Below, in pieces: positions 57,004 to 64,000 of a DNA stretch of 64,000 nucleotides. The notes beneath the pieces are model-generated. The model was given only the letters and a program-made list of their open reading frames with translations. It was not told where the DNA came from and did no database searches. Source of the DNA: Pancytospora philotis (Eukaryota > Microsporidia); contig JALRLY010000270.1 in NCBI GenBank assembly GCA_023647555.1, positions 1-64,000 of the forward strand. Reading direction: 5' to 3'. A program made the translations under genes and the position numbers. Within the stretch, counting starts at the first letter, position 1. Every line of letters starts with the position of its first letter.

Positions 57004-58551
57004 TTAGTGCAGCTGGATTTTCCTTATTTGCTTGCGGAATGCAACGCCCGTGCACAGGATTGCGGTTACAGCGAGAAGCACAGAGACCTTTGGCCCTCTC
57101 AGCGCGAAGAAGAACCTCTTGAGCAGCAGCCGTATTTTGGTGTAGAACACCAGGAGGTACAGCCGGCGGCGCTTAAAGGCTTCCGATTTAATGGTGCTCC
57201 ATGCCATGGCCAGGCTCCGCGGGAGACCGTAGCCGTTCTCGAGCATGTAGACCAGGTTGTAGGCGCACTCGAGCGACGACTGCGCTCCGTAGATGTAGTG
57301 CGAGGCAGCCATCTCGTAGGACCGCTCGACGCCGCGTCCGTAGTAGTAGCAGTCACCGAGCTGCCGGTGGTATCTGGAGTCCTTGCCGCCCAAATCGTGC
57401 AGAATGCGCACCATAATCGCCTCCTGGTCAGCGAACAGCTTGTGCGTGCGCAGAATGTGGAATGCGTTCTTAAGCGCGATGGGCACGTTGAACTCAGCTA
57501 TGTACAGGTAGAGCAGCGCGGCCTTCCGCATATTTCCGCGCTCGTAGGCCTCGTACGCCTCATTGCAGTGCTTGAGGATGAAGGGCGAGTAGTCGGTGAT
57601 GCTCTTCATCGACTGCATCGCGCTCGAGCCCTGCGCATGGCGCGCCAGCGCATACTCGTAGACAGCGGGCATGTAGCCCTTCGCAGCCGCATTTACAAGG
57701 TGCGTCCACAGCGCAATGGCGATGTCCTCGCCGCTGCTCTGGCCATCGAGTGACGAGCCCAGCAGCTTGTAGCAGACATATTGCGCCTCGGGCTCCTGGG
57801 CCAGATTGGTGATGGACTTGAGCGTCTGCACGGCCCCGGCCAGGTCGTTGTAGTGCGGATGCGCAAGGACCTTGGCGATCCCGAGGATACTGTTGTTATC
57901 CAGCAGCTTCTTCCCGGTGATGTAGTAGTCCATCGCCTTCTCCAAATCCACAGGCTCGCCGAGCCCGTAGTAGTAGATGTCGCCGACCAGCCCGAACGCC
58001 TTGGGGACGCGGCATTTGGCCAGGTAGAGCAGCTCCTTCTTGGTCTGCGCAGGGCTGATCTTGTTGTTGCCGATCGCATCGAAGAACTTCTGCAGGATCG
58101 CAGGGTCGAGCGTCCATATGTTGACCAGGACATGCCGCAGCTCGCTGTTCTCGCTGCTCTTGATGTCCTTTATCTCAGAGAAGTCGTACCGGTTCGCGAG
58201 GTACTGCTGCACGATGTCGTTCGCGTGGCCACAGAGTATCTTGAGGATCCGCGCATCGGCCATCCGCAGCGTGGGCGTGCGCTTGAAGGAGAGCTTGCGG
58301 GACGCGGGCTTTGCGCTGCGCCCGAGCAGCAGGCTGGTCGGCATCGCGTGGGGGTCGCCCTCGGTGAGCAGCTCCTGGAGCCCCGCCGCGAAATCCTCGT
58401 GGAACCGCTTTGCAATGAAAAACTTCAGCGTGCGGTCCTTCTCGCTGGTCGCCGGCAGCTTGGCCGCGGCCTCCACGTCGCCGTCCTCGAAGAGCGTCTT
58501 CTCGAGCAGACTGCTTCCGCTGGCCAGAGCAGTAAAAAGCAGCGCCCGCAT
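57004..58551 (-). CDS. HRD3: Sel1-repeat ER membrane protein, HRD3/SEL1L-like
   Basis: 515 residues. Signal peptide (MRALLFTALASGSS), then Sel1-type repeats across about 185-460, seen in GLVGDIYYYGLGEPVDLEKA and LGDCYYYGRGVERSYEMAAS. Near the end YNLVYMLENGYGLPRSLAMA is followed by a membrane segment (about 485-505, VSVLLAVTAILCTGVAF) and a short basic tail. That layout matches Hrd3/SEL1L, which binds misfolded luminal proteins and stabilises the Hrd1 ubiquitin ligase in ER-associated degradation. Yeast Hrd3 is longer (833). ACCCCTAA precedes the ATG. Confidence 0.72.
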   Translation of the reverse strand: MRALLFTALASGSSLLEKTLFEDGDVEAAAKLPATSEKDRTLKFFIAKRFHEDFAAGLQELLTEGDPHAMPTSLLLGRSAKPASRKLSFKRTPTLRMADARILKILCGHANDIVQQYLANRYDFSEIKDIKSSENSELRHVLVNIWTLDPAILQKFFDAIGNNKISPAQTKKELLYLAKCRVPKAFGLVGDIYYYGLGEPVDLEKAMDYYITGKKLLDNNSILGIAKVLAHPHYNDLAGAVQTLKSITNLAQEPEAQYVCYKLLGSSLDGQSSGEDIAIALWTHLVNAAAKGYMPAVYEYALARHAQGSSAMQSMKSITDYSPFILKHCNEAYEAYERGNMRKAALLYLYIAEFNVPIALKNAFHILRTHKLFADQEAIMVRILHDLGGKDSRYHRQLGDCYYYGRGVERSYEMAASHYIYGAQSSLECAYNLVYMLENGYGLPRSLAMAWSTIKSEAFKRRRLYLLVFYTKIRLLLKRFFFALRGPKVSVLLAVTAILCTGVAFRKQIRKIQLH

Positions 58552-58930
58552 TTAGGGGTGCTCCAGAATCGGGAAGATGCATCAGTGCTAGTCGAAATAT
58601 TTTCGAACGTGGCTTTTCGTAGCACAGCCTTGTTGTAGGAGTGACGCACTGCCTATCGCCTTGTTAGGTCTCTGACGCACCGTAAACACAGCGCTCATCC
58701 TCGTGTCTGTGCACAAACAGCTCCTGTCATCAAAATGATCACCAAATTATTTTGATGAAGTGATGCATGTCTGCTGCGAAGTTAGAGGTGCTTCTATCTT
58801 GCGCATTGATATCAGTTTAGTTTTTTGCCTGCGCTTACTGTACGGCTTTATTTCTTTGCTGGCAGCGCTTGCCGTTCTGCAGCGCGACGGTGCAATTTTT
58901 GGCAATGGCCCTGCTATTTTCCGAGCCCAG
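58552..58930. other. divergent intergenic spacer
   Basis: Between the HRD3-like and PFS2 starts. CAATTTTTGG near 58895 and CCGAGCCCAG before 58931 are start signals of PFS2. No further gene. Confidence 0.4.
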
Positions 58931-60181
58931 ATGGACCGGCGCGCGAAGGAGAAGACCATCAAGCAGATCGTAAGCGCGCGCTTCCAGAACCCTAAGTTCA
59001 TCTACGACGGCAAGCGCATGCAGCCGGTGTACGACCGCAAGGTCTACGACTACTCGTCCTGCGTGATATACGAGCGGCTCGCGCCGATGCATCCGTGGTT
59101 CAGCGATCCGCGCTACAACTTGAAGTCGCAGATCCTGGGGCTCAAGCCGCCCGGCGCCGTCAGCGCGCGCGAGGGTCTGCCGTGCCGCTTCCTGCACATG
59201 TGCATCAACAAGGTGCGCAGCCCCGTCAACGCGATCATCTGGAACCCCGACGGCCGGCGGCTGCTGGGCGGCAGTCTGGCCGGCGAAATCACCATGTGGA
59301 ACGCGTTCGCGTTCAACTTTGACACGATCCTGCAGGCGCACGAGTCGCCGCTGCGCTCTATGGCGTGGTCGCCGTCCGGCCGGTTTCTGATCAGCGGCGA
59401 CAGCGACGGCATCGTGAAGTACTGGCACCCGTCGATGAGCAACATCCAGCTCATCGAGGCGCACGCAGAGGCCGTCAAGGACCTCAGCTTCTCGTACACC
59501 GACGCGAAGTTCTGCTCGGCCTCCGACGACGGCTCCATCAAGATCTGGGACAGCGTCACGTCCAAGGCGGAGCTGGTGCTCAGCGGCCACAACTGGGACG
59601 TGCGCAAGGCGCAGTGGCATCCGCACTACGCGCTGATCGCGTCGGGCGGCAAGGACAACCTCGTGAAGCTGTGGGACCCGCGCGTGGAGAAGGCGATCGG
59701 CACCTTCCACTTCCACAAGAACACCATCATGGCCGTGCAGTGGTACAAGAATGACTATCTGATCACCGGCGGGAAGGACCGCACGGTCAGGCGCTTCGAG
59801 CTGCGGACAATGAAGGAGGCGTTCTCCTACAAGTCGATCGACAGCGACATCACAGCGATCGCCGCGCACCCGTTCTCCAACGTCTTTGCCACCGGCTGCG
59901 GCGACGGCTCGCTGCTCCACTGGCACGAGAACTCGAACGCGCCGATCTTCGAGTCCGACAACAAGCACAGCAACACCATCTGGTCGCTCGACTACCACCC
60001 CGCCGGGCATCTGCTCGCGAGCGGCAGCGCAGACTCGATGATCAAGTTCTGGGGCAGAAGGCGCCCGATAGACCTTGTCCGCGACTACGCAGTGCCGAAG
60101 AGCGTGTTCGCCGAGGATGTCCGCTGGGACGAGAATGCGCCCATTCCTGGCCTGTGCGAGACTCTGAGCGACGCTGACTAG
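58931..60181 (+). CDS. PFS2: polyadenylation factor PFS2 (WDR33), WD40 protein
   Basis: 416 residues from the ATG at 58931 behind GAGCCCAG; yeast Pfs2 has 465. The N-terminal part (AKEKTIKQIVSARFQNPKFI, then DGKRMQPVYDRKVYDYSS) and the block CRFLHMCINKVRSPVNAIIW are typical of Pfs2/WDR33, before seven WD repeats (for example FCSASDDGSIKIWD, IASGGKDNLVKLWDPR, LITGGKDRTVRRFE). Pfs2 holds together the cleavage and polyadenylation factor and helps recognise the AAUAAA signal. The proline/glycine-rich tail of animal WDR33 is absent, as in yeast. Confidence 0.92.
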   Translation: MDRRAKEKTIKQIVSARFQNPKFIYDGKRMQPVYDRKVYDYSSCVIYERLAPMHPWFSDPRYNLKSQILGLKPPGAVSAREGLPCRFLHMCINKVRSPVNAIIWNPDGRRLLGGSLAGEITMWNAFAFNFDTILQAHESPLRSMAWSPSGRFLISGDSDGIVKYWHPSMSNIQLIEAHAEAVKDLSFSYTDAKFCSASDDGSIKIWDSVTSKAELVLSGHNWDVRKAQWHPHYALIASGGKDNLVKLWDPRVEKAIGTFHFHKNTIMAVQWYKNDYLITGGKDRTVRRFELRTMKEAFSYKSIDSDITAIAAHPFSNVFATGCGDGSLLHWHENSNAPIFESDNKHSNTIWSLDYHPAGHLLASGSADSMIKFWGRRRPIDLVRDYAVPKSVFAEDVRWDENAPIPGLCETLSDAD

Positions 60182-60529
60182 TGTGCATCTGCGGCAGTTG
60201 TAAAATTGACCTGTGCATGTCTTCGCTCCAGTCCTATCAGCAATTAAATTTTTGTGCTTCATGAATGCCAAACTTGTAGCCCTGAGCCACCATTTTAGTT
60301 ATATTACTTTGTGAACTCTTTGATGCTAGGATTTGCTATTATAAAGAGTGTCTGATAGTCCATATCTCATCGTGATACACATGTCCTTTAAGCAGCTCGA
60401 AACATCGCCAAAACCCATGCCGAATTGCGCCTCTAAAACTATTCGGAAAAATACAAACCGGTAAGGCATTTATTGGCGCTGTAGCAAAAATTGTGCCTAA
60501 ATATAACTAAAAGGCACAGACAGACAGCG
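60182..60529. other. convergent intergenic spacer
   Basis: Between two 3' ends. It contains CAATTAAATTTTTG near 60240. No gene seen. Confidence 0.4.
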
Positions 60530-61789
60530 TTACTCCGTGCGTCTAAAGCGCGAGAGCGCATCTGTATTCTCGTTGGACTTGTCAAAGTACCTGGCCTTCT
60601 TCTCGCCACGCGGAGCTGCTGGCTCCTTCGGAACGAGCTGCCCGAGCATCTGGTCGTGCGATATCAGATCGTAGGGGATCTTATCGAGCAGCTGCTGCAC
60701 CTCCTTTTGCTTGCGCTGGCGCGGGTTCATGAACGGCGAGACCTCAGACGCGTCGTAGTGCGGATCGCCGGAGCCGGGCACAATGTAGGAGGTCATCCCG
60801 CTGCTGTTGCCCGCAGTGAGGATATCCTCGTGCGGGCAGAAGGCCAGAGACTCGACGTAGCCCTTCGCGCGGATCGAACCGATGGGTGTCTCGAGGTCGC
60901 GGTACAGCATCAGATGCTTGCCCGTAGCGAGGCACGTGACCCTGTTCTGGCTTACGGCGAGGCCGTGGATCGGGCGGCCGGCGTTGATGACCCTGAGGGG
61001 CTTGTAGACAGACCGCACGTCGAAGAGCGAGTACTTGCCGTCGATGCTGGACGTTACCATGGTCTCGTTGCGCCGGTCAAAGCCGATGCCCGTCACCGCA
61101 GCCGAGGAGCAGTAGATGTCCATCACCGGCTTCTCCTGCGAAGGCACCCACAGCGACGCAGTGCCGTTGGCCGACCCCGCGTACAGCACGGCGTTGGAGG
61201 GGTTCACACCGAGGCACGTGACCTTCTTATCGGTCAGCGACAGGTCGGCGACGAGCGCGCCCTGCGTGGTGTCCAAGTACTTCAGCCGTCCGGTCGAAGT
61301 GGTGGCGGCGAGCAGAAAGTGGTAGGGGAGGAACGCCAGCATCTGCGGCCGCGAGACGTCGCGCACAGCATGCAGCTCTATGCCGTTGGCATCGTATATG
61401 TAGAGGGCCTCGCGCTGCGCCAGCGCAAAGTACTGCTCGTTGTGCAGCCACGCCGCATCAAAAATCGTATCGTCAACGGTGCGCTCGAACGCCTGCGACA
61501 GCTGGTGCGTATCGAACGCAGACACGCATCCCTTCTGCGTAGCAAGCAGCATATGCGAGCCGTTGACTGTGTACTGCGCGACGCACGGGCTGTCCATCTT
61601 CAAGTCGATCGCCTTCTCGCTCGTGTACATATTCACAACGTTCTTCAGCGCCGCCTGCGAGGGCAGCACGTCCACGTCGCACGAGGGCGCGCGCGGAAGC
61701 AGCACTTCGAGCGTGTTCAAGTCCTGCGCGTTCTCGCTCGCGACACTCTGGTGCTGCTTTATTTTTTCTTTTATCTCCTTTTTGGTCAT
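60530..61789 (-). CDS. UTP7: SSU processome WD40 protein UTP7
   Basis: 419 residues from the ATG at 61789 (GAATTTGCCC directly before it, with two further AATTTGC copies upstream). The stretches FDAAWLHNEQYFALAQREAL, FLPYHFLLAATTSTGRLKYLD, NPSNAVLYAGSANGTASLW and the C-terminal part SEVSPFMNPRQRKQKEVQQL are strongly characteristic of Utp7/WDR46. Utp7 takes part in early 18S rRNA processing in the nucleolus. Yeast Utp7 is 554 residues; here the N-terminal region is cut down. Convergent with PFS2, another WD40 protein. Confidence 0.9.
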   Translation of the reverse strand: MTKKEIKEKIKQHQSVASENAQDLNTLEVLLPRAPSCDVDVLPSQAALKNVVNMYTSEKAIDLKMDSPCVAQYTVNGSHMLLATQKGCVSAFDTHQLSQAFERTVDDTIFDAAWLHNEQYFALAQREALYIYDANGIELHAVRDVSRPQMLAFLPYHFLLAATTSTGRLKYLDTTQGALVADLSLTDKKVTCLGVNPSNAVLYAGSANGTASLWVPSQEKPVMDIYCSSAAVTGIGFDRRNETMVTSSIDGKYSLFDVRSVYKPLRVINAGRPIHGLAVSQNRVTCLATGKHLMLYRDLETPIGSIRAKGYVESLAFCPHEDILTAGNSSGMTSYIVPGSGDPHYDASEVSPFMNPRQRKQKEVQQLLDKIPYDLISHDQMLGQLVPKEPAAPRGEKKARYFDKSNENTDALSRFRRTE

Positions 61790-61983
61790 GGGCAAATTCT
61801 GCCGGTGCAAATTCTACCGCCAACGTGCGGCCGCAGACCGGCCAAAATTTGCACAGCTGCGGCTTTGCGCCCGGGCATCGAGATGCACCGCATTATTAAA
61901 AAGGCTGACAACAAGTTTTTATTAGATCAGGGGCAGTATCTAATTATGCGCCATACGGAGCATGCCTAGACCCTTTCAATCGT

Positions 61984-62397
61984 TCACGAATCTTCTGAGG
62001 AGCCAAAGCTGGTGACGATGTACTTTGCATCGCCGAGCTTGGTTGCCTTGCTCCCCATCTCCACAGTTATCCCGTCGCCGATGAACGAAGCGTCGCAGTC
62101 ATAGAGGACCCCGTCCTTCCTTAGCGCCATGGTGCCGTCCCTGAACACAACGAGCACTGCATCGCAGAGGAACGGCGGTATGTTCAGGATGAAGTTGCCG
62201 CCGTGCGGGTTAAATTTTTTGGCGCTCGCGAAGGACAGCGGAGCATAGGCACCGCGGAGCTCTTTGCTGGGCGCGGCTTCAGCCGCAGCGGCATTTGGGA
62301 GGCTCGTGGGCTCCGGCTCCGGGGCAGCGGGCTGCGAAACCGGGACTTTGGGCTCGAAGACGATGCGGTTTGTGCTCTTCGCTCCTCTCCTGTTCAT
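61984..62397 (-). CDS. small protein, possibly Pol III subunit RPC4-like
   Basis: 137 residues. A basic start (MNRRGAKSTNRIVFEP) is followed by a proline/alanine-rich linker and a compact C-terminal domain: NFILNIPPFLCDAVLVVFRD, ALRKDGVLYDCDASFIGDG and DAKYIVTSFG. The order P...G.L-(V)-x-(R/K)-(S/D)G...(L)-G...(F/Y)-x-(V/C) resembles the C-terminal domain of RPC4/Rpc53, which with RPC5 binds Pol III and supports termination. The match is weak and by eye. RPC4 would be much longer in yeast (422). Otherwise it is an unassigned small protein. Confidence 0.45.
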   Translation of the reverse strand: MNRRGAKSTNRIVFEPKVPVSQPAAPEPEPTSLPNAAAAEAAPSKELRGAYAPLSFASAKKFNPHGGNFILNIPPFLCDAVLVVFRDGTMALRKDGVLYDCDASFIGDGITVEMGSKATKLGDAKYIVTSFGSSEDS

Positions 62398-62550
62398 ATG
62401 ACGGTGGCGCAGCGGTGAAATAATTTTCTATGTAACGCACTGGGGTCGAGTAGATGCCGGAGAGTTGGCGCACCCCGTGCGGGCGCGGGCAAAGAGCGCT
62501 GGCGGATATTGGCGCTGGACGCAGCGCTGGAGACGGAAGACGCGAAAGCA

Positions 62551-62555
62551 AAAAC
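62551..62555 (-). terminator. Pol III terminator of tRNA-Asn
   Basis: Five T residues on the transcribed sense strand directly after the tRNA discriminator base, the usual Pol III stop. Confidence 0.85.
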
Positions 62556-62578
62556 GGTTCAAGTGAGACTTGAACTCA

Positions 62579-62611
<33 letters not shown>

Positions 62612-62629
62612 TATTGCGCCATTGAACCT
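62556..62629 (-). tRNA. tRNA-Asn (anticodon GUU)
   Basis: A complete 74-base cloverleaf can be drawn. The acceptor stem is GGTTCAA with TTGAACC; the D arm is GCGC/GCGC; the anticodon arm is TTCGG-CTGTTAA-CCGAA with GTT as the anticodon; the T arm is GTGAG-TTCAAGT-CTCAC; the discriminator base is G. No intron. A TTTTT run, the Pol III terminator, follows directly (62551-62555 on this strand's complement). A-box-like TGGCGCAATAGG and B-box-like GTTCAAGTC are inside the gene. Confidence 0.96.
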
Positions 62630-63032
62630 CAACATAATTGAGGAGATAGTTAATCACGAGGCTATATTTACAGAATTTGCCCCAGTTCAATTGCACATGC
62701 CGGAATTCGAATGCATGAGATGGTGCAGGGAGCCAACGAACAAAGCCAAGGTCCACAGCGGCTAAGTGAAATAAAATAAACGCGAATAGCCCTCGGTGAG
62801 TCTAATTCTTCGCTGTACTCTTTCGCTTATTCAGACTGAATGCCCGAACCCAAATTAGTGTCCAACTGCTTGACCGCTGCATACAAGATACACAAGGGAA
62901 ACGTAAATGCCAAATACGAATGACGTGCCGCACAGGATAAGCCCTGCTATCCGGGCCTGGGCCGCTGCAGCCCTGTCGGGTGCCCGGCGATTGTTTGAAA
63001 CAATGGCCAAAAATAATCGTAGGCACAGCCCA
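62630..63032. other. intergenic spacer before GDI
   Basis: Between the tRNA gene and the GDI start. It includes in-frame upstream ATGs (near 62905 and at 63003) that could lengthen the GDI N terminus. AGCCCA directly before 63033 marks the preferred start. Nothing else seen. Confidence 0.4.
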
Positions 63033-64000
63033 ATGAACCGGGGCGAAAACGGTGCGGAGGCCGCCGAGGAGCATTACGACTACGTGATCATCGGCACAGG
63101 CCTGGCAGAAACGGCTGTGTCGTGCATTTTGGCCGCCAAGGGAAAGCATAGAATCCTGCATCTCGACCGCAACGCCTCCTACGGGAACGAGTTCTCCACG
63201 CTCCAGTACACGCAGCTGCTGCAGCACTTCGGGCAGGCGCCCGGGCCCGCCGACGAGAGGTTCGTTGCGAGCAACAGGGACTTCAACATCGACCTCACGC
63301 CCAAGCTGTTGCTGCAGGATTCGCCGATGAAGGACTTCCTGCTCGAGAACGAGATCCAGGACCTCGTCTCCTTCACGTCGATCAAGGGCTCGTATCTGTG
63401 CACGTCGCAGCTCCACTCCATCCCCACCAGTGAGGCGAAGGCGCTGAAGAGCTCGGCCATCTCCTTCATGCAGAAGCCGCGCGTGATCCAGTTCTTCTGG
63501 AACGTGCGGTCCTACGTCAAGAACAAAGAGATGCGCACGAAGAGCACCATGCGCGAGGAGTTCGCGAGCTTTCGTCTCAGTGCAGACTCGATAGACTTCA
63601 TCGGGCACGCGATCGCGCAGAACCTGAACGACGACTACCTCGACAGGGACCCGCGCGAGACCTACGAGCAGATCGCGCGCTACATCTCGTCCATCGTATG
63701 CTACGAGGGCACCGAGAGCCCGTACATCTACCCGCTCTACGGCCTGAGCGAGCTGTGCCAGGCCTTTGCGCGGCGCTCGGCGCTCTTCGGCACGCTGTTC
63801 ATGCTCAACGCGGACATCCAGAGCATCAGCGCGGACCGCATCCGGCTCGTCGATCCGAACGGCGAGCCGCACAACATCGTAGCCGGCAAGATCATCGCCG
63901 ATCCGCGCTACTTCGAGGACTCGCGGGTCGCGCGGGAGGTCATCCGCTGCATCATGGTGCTTGGGCGCGACACCAGCGCCTCGCGCGGCGCCAGCGTCGC
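63033..64000 (+). CDS. GDI1: Rab GDP dissociation inhibitor (partial, 3' end outside window)
   Basis: About 322 codons are present and the frame is open at the window end. The start at 63033 is chosen for AGCCCA touching the ATG; upstream in-frame ATGs exist, but GDI proteins normally begin only a few residues before the dinucleotide fold. Signatures are YDYVIIGTGLAETAVSCILA (FAD-like fold), FNIDLTPKLLL, and SPYIYPLYGLSELCQAFARR with GTLFMLNADI. GDI extracts prenylated Rab proteins from membranes and recycles them. The related Rab escort protein (REP/Mrs6) is less likely because the SPYIYPLYGL block is GDI-like and no REP insert is seen. Confidence 0.9.
   Translation, partial: MNRGENGAEAAEEHYDYVIIGTGLAETAVSCILAAKGKHRILHLDRNASYGNEFSTLQYTQLLQHFGQAPGPADERFVASNRDFNIDLTPKLLLQDSPMKDFLLENEIQDLVSFTSIKGSYLCTSQLHSIPTSEAKALKSSAISFMQKPRVIQFFWNVRSYVKNKEMRTKSTMREEFASFRLSADSIDFIGHAIAQNLNDDYLDRDPRETYEQIARYISSIVCYEGTESPYIYPLYGLSELCQAFARRSALFGTLFMLNADIQSISADRIRLVDPNGEPHNIVAGKIIADPRYFEDSRVAREVIRCIMVLGRDTSASRGASV

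Noticed and set aside
58835..60271. 478-codon minus-strand open frame
   Set aside because: Antisense to PFS2, whose WD repeats are unmistakable; no start signals for the antisense frame.
60491..61969. 492-codon plus-strand open frame
   Set aside because: Antisense to UTP7; rich in R, V and H, without domains.
62802..63872. 356-codon minus-strand open frame
   Set aside because: Antisense to the partial GDI gene.
1..64000. CRISPR arrays, bacterial operons, rRNA genes, insertion sequences
   Set aside because: None visible; the genes are eukaryotic and no regularly spaced repeats, transposase or rRNA sequence was seen.

Overview
The window looks like the end of a chromosome from a microsporidian (intracellular, fungal-related parasite). 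The evidence: genes are intronless as far as I can see; proteins are shorter than their yeast counterparts (UAP1 about 350 residues, NMD3 414, RPC4-like 137); an Atm1-type ABC half-transporter and a mitochondrial-type ferredoxin occur without any respiratory gene; and most starts carry the AAATTT-type hexamer plus a CCC immediately before ATG, signals known from microsporidia. Core genes are GC-rich, especially at third codon positions, while spacers are AT-richer. I cannot name the species.

Layout. 1-110 is a degenerate TTAG-type telomere-like repeat. 111-19270 is a subtelomeric block with a small gene remnant (about 372-455) and six tandem minus-strand copies of one large gene family that I do not recognise (copies 1-6; three full-length of about 1000 aa, two cut at about 765 aa, one at 624 aa). 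All start with a signal peptide followed by a shared EGPLNI...RGH...AK(Q/K)RK block. 20158-42059 is a core block: Atm1-like ABC transporter, GPI18, L-type lectin, SLC19-like carrier, MFS transporter, an unknown secreted protein, NMD3, UAP1, an unknown (weakly RhoGAP-like) protein, RRN3-like, TAF12-like, POP4, SPC24-like, PRA1-like and SEC24. 42480-47733 holds a second three-copy tandem family, predicted secreted/membrane proteins with conserved cysteines. 48029-64000 is core again: an unknown protein, CDK7/KIN28-like kinase, telobox-like Myb protein, ribosomal protein eL30, STE24, ferredoxin, an acidic unknown, HRD3-like Sel1 protein, PFS2, UTP7, an RPC4-like small protein, tRNA-Asn(GUU), and the 5' part of a Rab GDI that leaves the window.

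How the genes fit together. The core genes serve the secretory route (SEC24, lectin cargo receptor, PRA1, GDI, HRD3, GPI18, UAP1 for UDP-GlcNAc, STE24 for CAAX processing), ribosome production (NMD3, UTP7, RRN3, eL30), transcription and RNA processing (TAF12, CDK7, PFS2, POP4, RPC4-like), the mitosomal Fe-S pathway (ferredoxin, Atm1) and uptake from the host (SLC19-like, MFS). The two tandem families are the most likely undescribed content: expanded, signal-peptide-bearing and recombining. Family 1 has basic NLS-like segments in at least two copies, two distinct upstream promoter blocks, and one segment whose codons are almost frozen in all six copies.
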